Below, piece after piece: positions 16,554 to 25,410 of a stretch of 64,000 bases of DNA. The notes under the pieces are model-generated. The model saw nothing but the letters and a program-made list of their open reading frames with translations, made no database searches and had not been told where the DNA came from. A program made the translations under genes and the position numbers. How positions within the stretch are numbered: position 1 is the stretch's first letter; the number at the start of each line of letters is the position of its first letter. The stretch is taken from NCBI GenBank assembly GCA_937980645.1, contig CALJPQ010000021.1, forward strand, positions 1 to 64,000, given 5' to 3'. This stretch comes from an uncultured Saprospiraceae bacterium (lineage in GTDB: Bacteria > Bacteroidota > Bacteroidia > Chitinophagales > Saprospiraceae).

Positions 16554-18399
16554 TTATTTATTCCTTTTTAGCATAGGTCCAGTCCAATCCTTCATTGCTC
16601 AGGCTCGAAAGACGAGAGACCTGTATGCGGGCAGTCAGATATTAAGTACGCTGATATCCAGTGGTATAAGGGCCTTTAAGAAAGAATTTCCTACTGGAGA
16701 GATTATCTTCCCTTACTGGACGGATAAGGATAGCGAATCTTTACCTAACCGTTTTATCGCTAAACTTTCTGCGCCTGAAGATGAGTTACAAAACAGGGGG
16801 AAGGTCATTCAACAGGTAGTCGAAAATGCCTGGCTGGAGATAGCTCAAAAGTCGCATGAGTATGCTGAGGTTGATTTTACTCCTCAATCCAAGGCGCAAA
16901 TTGAATGTCTCTTGGACATTCACTGGCTTTTCCATGAGATTAAGGGCGGTAATTATGCTAAAGCATATGAAGAATTAGAGAGATTGGGTGGAGCCGTGAA
17001 GAACGTCCGGCAGTTTCGTCAATTGGAAGAGGTGGGTCGAAAATGCAGCATAGATGGCATAAATAATGCACTTTTTTGCAGCGCTAAAAGCAATAAAAAT
17101 TTAAAAAATCTGACTACTTTAGGCCAAAAAGGGTTTGCGCTATTACCAGGTGAAGGACTGAGTGCTGTTAGTCTGACCAAGCGGTTTTACCGGCAAGAGA
17201 GCAGTTTTCCTTCTACGGCAGAGGTAGCACTTATGTACGATGAGAAAAACTTGAGTGAGCGCAACCGTAAACGTTTGGAGTGTTTTAAAAAACTATTCCT
17301 TAAAGAAAGAATTGTAGAAGCATGTGTTGAAATAATGAACAATGGCTTCCAAGAAAAGATAAGTATGGTGAGCCACTCAGAGCATTCGGATTGGAATGAC
17401 CAGTTTGATTATCAGATGCTTTATGAAGAGAACCTTAATAAAGATAATGTCCCTAATAAACAGCAATTAGACTTGCTAAAAGTACTTCATAAAGATCTAA
17501 AAAAGACGCTCAAAACTCGCTATTATGCGGTTGTTGTCTTTGATGGCGATGAAATGGGCAAGTGGCTTTCGGGAAAAAATAATCTGAAAACAGATAATTT
17601 GGAGGATTTTCACAAAACGTTATCTCAGGCCCTGCATAAATTTGCTGAAGATGTTAGAATTTATTTGGACAAATCGAAAGGTAATGGGCACGTTGTATAC
17701 GCCGGCGGAGATGACTTCCTTGGATTTATTAACATTCATTATCTGTTTGAGGTAATGAAACATCTCCGCACTCGCTTTAACGATAAGGTAAACACTGCCA
17801 TATCTAACTTTAAAAAGCCAGATAAGCATATAACCTTCTCAGCAGGTATCGTAATAGCGCATTATAAAATGCCTTTCTCTGAAGTATTGAAAATGGCAAG
17901 GAATGTAGAGGACTTGGCTAAAAGAGAAGGAGGACGCAATGCATTTGGCATTGCTGTGATGAAGCATTCTGGCGAAATTCAACAGGCAATATATAAATGG
18001 GACGCTGATAAGGATAGCCCTCAAGGCTGTTCCAATTGGGAAGCCTTGGAACACATATGTCTGTCTATAGACAAAGAAAGTGGTGATTTTTCAAACACCT
18101 TTATACAAAATTTGACCACTGAAGTCGCAGGTATTGCAGGAGTTGATATGCAGGATTTCCTAGCAGGCAGACAGCTAAAAGAACTTTCTGCTATTATACC
18201 TCTGGAAATCAAACGGTTAGTATCAAGATCATACGAAGAAAGAAAGAAGAAAGATAGTAAAAAAATCGAAAGTCTATCGAGTACAGTTAATCGGCTTTGG
18301 GAGCATTACCCAGAAGATATTAACTATCGTCCTCGCAATTTTATCCATGCTTTACATATCGCTGATTTTATCACTCGAAAGATTAGACAAGAACTATGA
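16546..18399 (+). CDS. cmr2: Type III-B Cmr2/Cas10 without HD domain
   Basis: A large subunit of 618 residues from the Met at 16546. It begins directly with the palm-associated segment FSIGPVQSFIAQARKTRDLYAGSQ, so the N-terminal HD nuclease domain of classical Cas10 is absent. The palm/cyclase domain is intact: VVVFDGDEMGKWL, then YAGGDDFLGF with the GGDD motif at residues 387-390. The protein should make cyclic oligoadenylate when target RNA is bound, but should not cut DNA. This fits the two CARF effectors in the operon. It overlaps cmr1 by 8 bp and cmr3 by 4 bp. No CxxC zinc ribbon is visible. Confidence 0.96.
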   Translation: MNNYLFLFSIGPVQSFIAQARKTRDLYAGSQILSTLISSGIRAFKKEFPTGEIIFPYWTDKDSESLPNRFIAKLSAPEDELQNRGKVIQQVVENAWLEIAQKSHEYAEVDFTPQSKAQIECLLDIHWLFHEIKGGNYAKAYEELERLGGAVKNVRQFRQLEEVGRKCSIDGINNALFCSAKSNKNLKNLTTLGQKGFALLPGEGLSAVSLTKRFYRQESSFPSTAEVALMYDEKNLSERNRKRLECFKKLFLKERIVEACVEIMNNGFQEKISMVSHSEHSDWNDQFDYQMLYEENLNKDNVPNKQQLDLLKVLHKDLKKTLKTRYYAVVVFDGDEMGKWLSGKNNLKTDNLEDFHKTLSQALHKFAEDVRIYLDKSKGNGHVVYAGGDDFLGFINIHYLFEVMKHLRTRFNDKVNTAISNFKKPDKHITFSAGIVIAHYKMPFSEVLKMARNVEDLAKREGGRNAFGIAVMKHSGEIQQAIYKWDADKDSPQGCSNWEALEHICLSIDKESGDFSNTFIQNLTTEVAGIAGVDMQDFLAGRQLKELSAIIPLEIKRLVSRSYEERKKKDSKKIESLSSTVNRLWEHYPEDINYRPRNFIHALHIADFITRKIRQEL

Positions 18400-19472
18400 T
18401 AGCTGAAATTAGTGCTTTAGATACCTTATTTTTCCGAGATGGCAAGCCTTTCTCTCGCGGCGAAGAGACGTGGGCTGATGGGGTATTCCCCCCATATCCA
18501 TCCGTTATCTATGGAGCCCTGCGAACGTACTATATAGTCCATCATAAATCTCCCTGCTCTGCAGAAACTATTAAAGAAAGCGAGCAGATAATTATCAGAG
18601 ATGTACAGTATTTAATCGCCGATGAAAAAAATGAGGGCAAAGTAGATAATTACTTACCGATGCCCTTAGACATAGCTGAACCCGAGTCCAATACAAAAGG
18701 GCGAGAGAAAGAATATGAAGTAATCCGCCTATCTCTAAAGAAAATAGATGACTTGGTAAGTAATCATCCATTTAAATTACTATTACTCCCTCCGGAGGGG
18801 CAGATTGTCGAAACAGTAGGAGATGGTCTTATACAAAGAGATGACCTGGTTGTCTATCTTGGAGATGCAAAAACAGAATTTAAGATAAAAAAGGTTAGCG
18901 ATCATGTAAAAAGCGAGCCTAAAACAGGGATAGGGCGAGATGACTATACCCATACGGCATCCGATGCCCTTTTGTACCGCGTAGGGATGCGTCGCCCTAA
19001 GAACTTTCAAATATTGGTGGAATTTGATTGGCCTTCTCAGCGAGCTGCACTGGAAACAGATACCTTCCTTATCAAATTAGGAGCAGAGAATAAGGTGGCC
19101 AAAGTAGATAAACGTCGCCGGTCTTTCCGAATTCAGCCAGAAGAGATAACATTAAAAAGCAATCGTTTCAAACTATACCTTTCTACTCCGGCAATCTTTG
19201 AAAACGGATGGATGCCTGATCTTGCTAAGCATGGGATAAATGCTCAACTAGTCGCTGCAGCCGTAGGTAAACCTCTCTATATTGGCGGCTTTGATATGGA
19301 GAAAGGCAAGCCAAAGCCCATGTATCGAGCCGTGCCAGCCGGCAGTGTGTATTTCTACGAGACATCCGATGATGTGGATGTCATTAAGGCCCAACTATTT
19401 GGAAAAGCCATATCGGATAAGATGCCTGAACAGGGGTTTGGTATAGCCTATTTAGGAAACTGGAACTTATGA
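18396..19472 (+). CDS. cmr3: Type III-B Cmr3 (Cas5-group RAMP)
   Basis: A protein of 358 residues. Cmr3 binds the crRNA 5' tag together with Cmr2. The diagnostic start SALDTLFFRDGKPFSRGEE matches the family's LDxLFFRDxxPF pattern, and GVFPPYPSVIYGALRTYY forms the first RAMP helix. A conserved YIGGFDMEKGKPKPM and a final GFGIAYLGNW complete the fold. Length is normal for the family. ATGA start-stop overlaps with both cmr2 and the CARF effector imply translational coupling. Confidence 0.93.
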   Translation: MIAEISALDTLFFRDGKPFSRGEETWADGVFPPYPSVIYGALRTYYIVHHKSPCSAETIKESEQIIIRDVQYLIADEKNEGKVDNYLPMPLDIAEPESNTKGREKEYEVIRLSLKKIDDLVSNHPFKLLLLPPEGQIVETVGDGLIQRDDLVVYLGDAKTEFKIKKVSDHVKSEPKTGIGRDDYTHTASDALLYRVGMRRPKNFQILVEFDWPSQRAALETDTFLIKLGAENKVAKVDKRRRSFRIQPEEITLKSNRFKLYLSTPAIFENGWMPDLAKHGINAQLVAAAVGKPLYIGGFDMEKGKPKPMYRAVPAGSVYFYETSDDVDVIKAQLFGKAISDKMPEQGFGIAYLGNWNL

Positions 19473-20899
19473 GCAATAGCGTGAAAATTATTACTACAGT
19501 AGGTACTTCTATTTTTACGAATTATCAAGACAGAAGAGTTGCAAACACTCTAGGAAGAGATTATGTCTCTATTGATAAGGCATTCGAGGAGACCAGACTT
19601 CAAGAAAAAGATGGAAGTGATGTCCCTGCCTCAGGTATATATGAGGAAAAGTTCCAACCACATATTAAAAGATTAAAAGAGACTATTCAAGACCTCTGGT
19701 ATGCTTATCCCGGAGATAAGCCCAACACAAATGCTTCTGCCGAAATAGCAAGCATTATAAAGATTGCCGCCCAAGAGGAGGAACCCTGTGAGGTGCACCT
19801 TATAGCTACAGATACCTTACAATCAGTGCTTGCCGCGGAACTCATCGTTGGATGGTTTGAGCGGTTTCCTCAGAGCAACATCCAAAAAGTATTATTTCAG
19901 CGCCAGAGTAGCGAATTTGACTCTCAAAAGTCAAATGATTATGTAATCAAGGATTTACGAGTGAGCGCTTCCAAAGATTATGACAAAGGATTCTTTAACC
20001 TTTTTGATTTACTAAGTCGTATATTAGAAAGCAGCCAAGATAACGTCGTCTTTAATATCACTGGTGGATATAAAGCAATTATTCCCATAATGACTTTATA
20101 TGCCCAGATTGAGCGAATACCTTTAAGATATATTTACGAAGGAAATATTCATCAAGATGATGCACTTATAACCTTAGACTATGTTCCTTTTCATTACGAT
20201 CGGGGACTTCTAGAGCTATTGGCTGACTACATAGAGGATAAAGACTTAAGGGAACGCTTACCGGAGGGTAACAAAATTTTGGATACCTTGAGAAAATATA
20301 AGATAGTCAAAAGCGACTCAAGAGGTCTGACCATACTTGGAAGTTTAATTGAAAAATTCACAAATAACAGACTCTGGGAAGGAAAAACCTCCTTTGGATA
20401 CTTTGCAGAATATAAAGTCTATGAGGCTGTAATAGAACAATTCAATGAAAAAACCACTCGAGGAGTGGAGTACTGGTGGGACCTTACAGATAAAAATAAA
20501 TTTTCAAATGTTCCAAAATATAATAAGGACGACACCAAAGAAATAAGAATTGAGTTTGACTTAATTAGTGAATTAAACGGAGAACAAATTTGGTATGAGA
20601 TTAAGTCTTTCTCACGCAGTGGTATCAATAAAGCTTGCAAGCAAATACAGCAGAAGATAGAGTTTAATAAATATGCTTTAAATAAACACATTAGCAAATT
20701 CCGGCTGGTTCTGTATAAATTCGACTTTGAAGAATTAAAAACTGGACAGCAAATAATTAAAATTCATGAACTTCTCAAATCCAATGACATTGATTTTGAA
20801 TTATGGTATTTTGATATTCCCGTAAATTTTGATGCTAAAAAAATTAATAATAAAGCCTTTTTTGAAAGAAAAATAGAGTTAAAAAAATACGATATTTAA
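19469..20899 (+). CDS. CARF-PD-(D/E)XK effector nuclease of the type III-B locus
   Basis: A protein of 476 residues. The N-terminal domain is a CARF of the APE2256/PF09651 kind: it begins ITTVGTSIFTNY, has the helix NASAEIASIIKIA, and carries the ligand motif FNITGGYKAIIP with TGG at 198-200. A linker or winged-helix-like part spans about 250-310. The C-terminal domain has no HEPN RxxxxH motif. Instead D364 (IRIEFDLI) is followed by E377-I-K379 (WYEIKS), the PD-(D/E)XK active-site pattern. I infer a nuclease, acting on DNA or RNA, that is switched on by the cyclic oligoadenylate made by Cmr2, analogous to Card1/Can2 but with a different CARF group. The gene is AT-rich like cmr2, starts inside the cmr3 stop (ATGA), and precedes cmr4 by 31 bp. 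Confidence 0.85.
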   Translation: MSNSVKIITTVGTSIFTNYQDRRVANTLGRDYVSIDKAFEETRLQEKDGSDVPASGIYEEKFQPHIKRLKETIQDLWYAYPGDKPNTNASAEIASIIKIAAQEEEPCEVHLIATDTLQSVLAAELIVGWFERFPQSNIQKVLFQRQSSEFDSQKSNDYVIKDLRVSASKDYDKGFFNLFDLLSRILESSQDNVVFNITGGYKAIIPIMTLYAQIERIPLRYIYEGNIHQDDALITLDYVPFHYDRGLLELLADYIEDKDLRERLPEGNKILDTLRKYKIVKSDSRGLTILGSLIEKFTNNRLWEGKTSFGYFAEYKVYEAVIEQFNEKTTRGVEYWWDLTDKNKFSNVPKYNKDDTKEIRIEFDLISELNGEQIWYEIKSFSRSGINKACKQIQQKIEFNKYALNKHISKFRLVLYKFDFEELKTGQQIIKIHELLKSNDIDFELWYFDIPVNFDAKKINNKAFFERKIELKKYDI

Positions 20900-20930
20900 C
20901 AGGCATTCATGCGCTAAAAACAATCTACTT

Positions 20931-21875
20931 ATGTACAGAAAAGCACATCCCTTATTTCTCATCTGTAATACGCCCACCCATGTAGGGAGTGGCAGTGAAT
21001 TGGGCGTTGTAGACCTTCCTATTCAACGGGAACGGCACACAGGATTTCCAAAATTCGAGGCTAGTAGCCTGAAAGGTAGTCTTCGCGAGGCCTTTGAACG
21101 CAGCGGAGCAGATGAAATTACGATTCACCGCGTATTTGGCTATGATGACGACGCTGCATCCGAGAAGGTAAGACCACACTTTAAAGATAACGCTCAATTT
21201 GCTGGCGCCATCGGCTTTACAGATGCTCGCCTGCTACTTTTTCCCATTAAAAGTATGAAAGGCGTTTTTGCATGGATCACTTGCAAGCGTGTACTAAAAC
21301 AGTTTCAAAGCGACATGCAGCTGGTAAATCCAGATTTCAAAATAGTAGAGCTCGATGGCGATCACTTAAAAGAGGAAACATATCTTTTCTCAAGCCAAAG
21401 TAAAGTACGAGAAGGCGACTCTGTCATACTTGAGGAATATACATTTAGAGTCTCGAATGAACTCAATGGGTTAGTCGGGATCAACGGAGTTAATTTCCCA
21501 GATTGGCTTGCCAAGAAATTATTTAACGATGATGGCTCCTATTGGTCAGAAAAGATAAAGAAAGATATCGTAGTGTTACCTGATAATGACTTCAAAGACT
21601 TCGTTAATCTCAGTACTGAAGTAATTACTCGTACGAAAATAGACAATACCACAGGTACAGTGGCTCAAGGTGCTTTATTTAATGAAGAGTATTTGCCTTC
21701 GGAAAGCATTTTGTATTCTTTAGTACTGACGGCTCCTGAATTCAAAAAAGAAAATCGTCTATCAGAAGAGGATGTTTCCAGCTTTTTCAGTAAAAATCTG
21801 CCATCGGTCATCCAAATAGGTGCTAATGCTACATTAGGAAAAGGTATCGTAACTACTAAAATCGTAAGTCTATGA
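20931..21875 (+). CDS. cmr4: Type III-B Cmr4 (Cas7 backbone, target-RNA nuclease)
   Basis: A backbone subunit of 314 residues that repeats along the crRNA. The catalytic region is PTHVGSGSELGVVDLPIQRE; D28 corresponds to the aspartate that cleaves target RNA in known Cmr4 proteins and is present. The following FPKFEASSLKGSLREAFE is the RAMP helix, and EYLPSESILYSLVL with NATLGKGIV closes the fold. It starts after a 31-bp gap and overlaps cmr5 by 4 bp. Periodic cleavage of bound RNA should therefore be active. Confidence 0.95.
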   Translation: MYRKAHPLFLICNTPTHVGSGSELGVVDLPIQRERHTGFPKFEASSLKGSLREAFERSGADEITIHRVFGYDDDAASEKVRPHFKDNAQFAGAIGFTDARLLLFPIKSMKGVFAWITCKRVLKQFQSDMQLVNPDFKIVELDGDHLKEETYLFSSQSKVREGDSVILEEYTFRVSNELNGLVGINGVNFPDWLAKKLFNDDGSYWSEKIKKDIVVLPDNDFKDFVNLSTEVITRTKIDNTTGTVAQGALFNEEYLPSESILYSLVLTAPEFKKENRLSEEDVSSFFSKNLPSVIQIGANATLGKGIVTTKIVSL

Positions 21876-22285
21876 ATAATCAAGAAACAAATCGTGCAGG
21901 ATTGGAACAAGGGCGTGCGGCTCAGGCCTATCAATATGCTGTTGAAGGCTCTAAATTATCTAAAAATAAGGAGTTTAAGTCTTATGTAAAGAAGATGCCC
22001 ATGTTGATTAAAGCAAATGGGTTAGGGGCTGCTGTAGCTTTTGCCTTCGCGAAGGGCTCCAAAAACGGGATAGCTCAGACAAACGAACCATGGGGGCTCA
22101 TTTATAGTCAACTGGAAGATTGGCTTGAGAAAAAAGGAGTAAAGGTTCAGAAAAATCAATTAGCGCGGCTTCTTACCGAAACATCCAGTGCATCATACCG
22201 CTCGATAACCATAGAAGTGCTGGCACTTCTCAATTGGATGAAGCGTTTTGCTGATGCTCTGATAGAAGGTGAGAGCGAGGATTAA
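21872..22285 (+). CDS. cmr5: Type III-B Cmr5 (Cas11 small subunit)
   Basis: A wholly helical protein of 137 residues, normal for Cmr5. It stacks beside the Cmr4 backbone and contacts target RNA. Recognisable segments are EQGRAAQAYQYAVEG, YVKKMPMLIKANGLGAAVAFA, and the C-terminal LLNWMKRFADALIEGE. An ATGA overlap with cmr4 and a 12-bp gap to cmr6 place it in the same transcript. Confidence 0.92.
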   Translation: MNNQETNRAGLEQGRAAQAYQYAVEGSKLSKNKEFKSYVKKMPMLIKANGLGAAVAFAFAKGSKNGIAQTNEPWGLIYSQLEDWLEKKGVKVQKNQLARLLTETSSASYRSITIEVLALLNWMKRFADALIEGESED

Positions 22286-22297
22286 AAACGATAAGAT

Positions 22298-23467
22298 ATG
22301 GAAAAAGGTACACTATATATTGAGAAAACCAAGTCCGGCAAATTGATCGCGTGGATTGGTTTTGTCAAGTCTGATGGAAAGTCGGCCCGAATAGATGTTA
22401 CATTCTGGGCCCCTAAAGAAGAGGATATTCATAAATACAATAACACTTCTTGCGAGTTCCTACGTGAAAAGGGCACTTTAATTAAAGTAAGGACCCAGGA
22501 TGGTGTGTTATATGAAAAATCTCCTACGCCAGCTATGCCGCGTTCAGGCAATTTGAATATGGGTGGCAACTCTATACAAGACAGCTACGACCCAGTCTTG
22601 ACTCTTTTACCCGCAGACACTAAAGAGACATTAAGACGGATAAATCCTGATGACATTAACTTTGCCTTAAAATGGCAAAAGGCTGCTCGATATGTCGAAG
22701 ACCAATCTTCTGAAAAAAATAAATTCATGTTTTTCAAACGCGAACGAAAGGGTGAAAACTTTGAAATAAGAGCAAACTTCGATACAATAGATTTTAAGCA
22801 AATCGCCCATAGAGAGTTAAGCAACGCTAAAGCCATTCTCGGAGATAATTACATCCGAGAGGCGGTATTTCGCACCCAGTGGCGTTTGGTTCAAGGGTTA
22901 GGACATGAGTCGGTTTACGAGACCTCTATGACCTTACATCACATATACGGCATACCCTATATCCCTGCCACCTCGCTGAAGGGCGTAATACGCAACTGGA
23001 TTATCGAAACAACTTATTATGGAAGAGAAGAAGAAGCCCTGGTTGATCCTCGTTTCTGTGACTGGTTTGGATGTCCAGCGGAACTCGTTATTGATACTAA
23101 ACAGGGTAAAAAAAGATATCCCTCGTACTATAAAGAAGCGAGAAGAGGTGCGCTTGTATTCTTTGATGCCTACCCTATCGAGCCACCACGTCTGAGGACG
23201 GATGTTATGAATCCGCACTATGCACCTTATTACTCTGATAAAACGGGCAAAACCCCACCTGCAGATTATCATCAACCGATACCTGTTTTCTTTCTTACTG
23301 TTGAAGAAACGCCTTTTCAGTTCATGGTGGGAAGTAGAAAGACAGAAACGTTAAACCAAACGCTCAGAAATGGAATGACCATTTTCGATTGCCTGAAATA
23401 TGCCTTAACGGAACACGGCATTGGAGCTAAAACATCTGTAGGTTATGGCTACATGAAACCCATATAA
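22298..23467 (+). CDS. cmr6: Type III-B Cmr6 (Cas7-group RAMP) with N-terminal extension
   Basis: A protein of 389 residues, longer than many Cmr6 proteins. The RAMP core starts around 190: HIYGIPYIPATSLKGVIRNWI, then GALVFFDAYPIEPP and a final GIGAKTSVGYGYMKP glycine-rich loop. The first 70 residues (GTLYIEKTKSGKLIAWIGFV...) form a strand-rich extra segment that reads like a small OB-type nucleic-acid-binding fold. Cmr6 caps the complex next to Cmr1. It is followed after 15 bp by csx1. Confidence 0.92.
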   Translation: MEKGTLYIEKTKSGKLIAWIGFVKSDGKSARIDVTFWAPKEEDIHKYNNTSCEFLREKGTLIKVRTQDGVLYEKSPTPAMPRSGNLNMGGNSIQDSYDPVLTLLPADTKETLRRINPDDINFALKWQKAARYVEDQSSEKNKFMFFKRERKGENFEIRANFDTIDFKQIAHRELSNAKAILGDNYIREAVFRTQWRLVQGLGHESVYETSMTLHHIYGIPYIPATSLKGVIRNWIIETTYYGREEEALVDPRFCDWFGCPAELVIDTKQGKKRYPSYYKEARRGALVFFDAYPIEPPRLRTDVMNPHYAPYYSDKTGKTPPADYHQPIPVFFLTVEETPFQFMVGSRKTETLNQTLRNGMTIFDCLKYALTEHGIGAKTSVGYGYMKPI

Positions 23468-23482
23468 TTATATTAATTATAT

Positions 23483-24832
23483 ATGCCCACCCTCCTAACC
23501 TTCCTCGGCGCCATACCTTACGAGTTAACGCGCTATTATTTTGAAGGGCAACGCGATACCGCCAGCGAGCCGACTCCATACGTCCAAGAGGCTATTTTAC
23601 AGCATTTAAGTCAAATTGATGAGCGAATAGACCAAGTACTTGTATTTGCCACAAAGGATGCTCAGGCGAATAACTATACGCGCCGCATCGAGCGTTTTGA
23701 CCGGGAGAATAATTCACCGGTTTACAGCGAACTTGAACCTGGCTTAGAGAAGCGTCTAGCAAGCCTGAAGCAGGCCGGTGTGATAGGCGATTACAGCTGT
23801 ACCACCATTCCCAACGGCAATACAGAAGAGGAGATACTTCGCATTTTTCAAATACTTTATGAACAGGTATCGGCATTGCCGGAGGGCAGCGATATTGTTT
23901 TTGATTTGACCTATGGTTTCCGCTCTTTGCCGATGTTGTGCATGTTACTGTTGCACTATGCCCGCACATTGCATTCGCGCCGGGTTAGCCATGTTTTTTA
24001 TGGGAACTATGAGGTTGGGCGACATGAGAAAGAGGAACGACTACGAGCACTGCGAGAGCAGAATACTTCGCCAGAGATAATAGAAGAAGAGAAGAAGAAA
24101 CCACCTTGTTCGCCCGTGTTGGAACTGCGGGTATTTGCCGACCTTCAGGAATGGACCATTGCTGCTCATACCTTTATCAAGTCTGGCGATGCGTCGCTTT
24201 TGGCGAAACGCATGAACGAGAAGGAGAAAAGCACCGTCGGCAAATCCCTGCAAAATTTTGCGGATCAGATCCTGACCTGTAGAGGCAAGGACCTTTCGGA
24301 GCGAATCGATATTGAAGACATAAAAGCGGATGTGCAAGAACTGCGGCAAAAGCCGGAACTCGGTGCACCATTGGAACCGCTTCTCAAACGCATTGAGCAA
24401 AAATTATCGCCATTCTCCAATCGCACGACGCGCAATGGTTTTGCTGCAGTGGAGTGGTGTATCGAACACGGCCTCGTTCAACAGGGATTTACGCTTCTGG
24501 AGGAGACCTCTAAGAGCTATCTCATCGAACAGACGTACGGAATAGCCCAGATACAGGACGCTAATCTAAGAAAGTGTGCTAGCCTGGCTTTAAATCGCGT
24601 TCCTGAGGAAAAGTGGGGAGATAAGCAAAAGGAATGTACCAGAAAGATGGCAGAATATTTGAGTCGGAGTGCCCCCGCAGTCTCTGAGGCTTATTGTCAG
24701 TTAACCGGTAAAAGAGGTCTTCGCAACGACATCAACCACGGTGGCTACGGGTCTTCGCCGCAAACACCTGAAGCGCTCAAAGAGGAGTTATCGAAGGTCT
24801 ATGCCGAAATCAAGGCCGCTTTTAAATTGTGA
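23483..24832 (+). CDS. csx1: Csx1-type CARF-HEPN ribonuclease (DxTHG-motif family)
   Basis: A protein of 449 residues. The CARF half shows DIVFDLTYGFRSLPMLCMLL, a variant of the DxTHG motif (D141-L-T-Y-G145) that defines the TM1812/Csx1-Csx2 families. The C-terminal half is helical and carries the HEPN ribonuclease motif R414-N-D-I-N-H419 in GLRNDINHGG. On binding cyclic oligoadenylate such proteins cut RNA non-specifically, which can arrest the cell and limit phage. GC content is visibly higher than in cmr2 and the CARF-REase gene, suggesting a separate origin. It lies 15 bp after cmr6. Confidence 0.9.
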   Translation: MPTLLTFLGAIPYELTRYYFEGQRDTASEPTPYVQEAILQHLSQIDERIDQVLVFATKDAQANNYTRRIERFDRENNSPVYSELEPGLEKRLASLKQAGVIGDYSCTTIPNGNTEEEILRIFQILYEQVSALPEGSDIVFDLTYGFRSLPMLCMLLLHYARTLHSRRVSHVFYGNYEVGRHEKEERLRALREQNTSPEIIEEEKKKPPCSPVLELRVFADLQEWTIAAHTFIKSGDASLLAKRMNEKEKSTVGKSLQNFADQILTCRGKDLSERIDIEDIKADVQELRQKPELGAPLEPLLKRIEQKLSPFSNRTTRNGFAAVEWCIEHGLVQQGFTLLEETSKSYLIEQTYGIAQIQDANLRKCASLALNRVPEEKWGDKQKECTRKMAEYLSRSAPAVSEAYCQLTGKRGLRNDINHGGYGSSPQTPEALKEELSKVYAEIKAAFKL

Positions 24833-24837
24833 TATTC

Positions 24838-25197
24838 ATGCTGCTGAACTTATCCAATCATCCTTCTACCGCCTGGTCGGCAGAACAACTGCAGGCGAGC
24901 CGCGAGCAATACGGTGAGGTACAGGATATGCCTTTTCCCAATGTGCCGCCGGAAGCTGACCTAGCTGCTGTGTGTCGTCTGGCTGCAGATTATGCTCAGC
25001 GGATTTGTGCCTTGTCCCCTCGCCCACTGGCGGTGCACCTCATGGGTGAGATGACCTTCACCTACCAGCTGGTATCGCTGTTGCGCGCGGCAGGCGTGAT
25101 GTGTGTGGCCAGCACGACGGTGCGGGATGTCGTGGAGGAGGAAAGTGGTGTAAAGGTTTCGCGCTTTCGTTTTGTGCGTTTTCGATCTTATTTTTAA
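24838..25197 (+). CDS. Small CRISPR-linked protein, possible ring-nuclease (Csx15-like)
   Basis: A protein of 119 residues from the ATG at 24838; a GTG at 24829 overlapping the csx1 stop is an alternative. It has an alpha/beta pattern: first strand MLLNLSNHPS, then QYGEVQDMPFPNVPP, then VHLMGEMTFTYQLVSLLRAAG followed by VMCVASTT. Proteins of this size and position beside csx1 include the Csx15/Csx16/Csx20 group, some of which degrade cyclic oligoadenylate and shut the response off. I recognise the sequence type as CRISPR-associated, but the Csx15 label is tentative. It is the last gene of the III-B operon. Confidence 0.6.
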   Translation: MLLNLSNHPSTAWSAEQLQASREQYGEVQDMPFPNVPPEADLAAVCRLAADYAQRICALSPRPLAVHLMGEMTFTYQLVSLLRAAGVMCVASTTVRDVVEEESGVKVSRFRFVRFRSYF

Positions 25198-25410
25198 AGA
25201 GCCTTTTTGGGGTCGTTTTGCAGTGTGTTTGTGCGGATACACCAGATAATCTTTGTGTATTTATCCTTAAAAATACCCGTAATGAAAGATGTGCTTAGTT
25301 CTGACATCTTTAGATCTAACACAAACTTAATTCTTTCTTCATGAAGGCTTTACGTCTGAGGCGAGTTGGCGTCAATAGGTTTGCGACTTCACTAAAAAAG
25401 CGATCCGATT

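Noticed and set aside
16546..18399. HD nuclease domain in III-B Cmr2
   Set aside because: The protein begins at the palm-associated GPVQSF segment, and no HD pair occurs before it.
25285..25311. AAAGATGT/ACATCTTT hairpin as terminator of the III-B operon
   Set aside because: 8-bp AT-rich stem with an 11-nt loop and no following T run.
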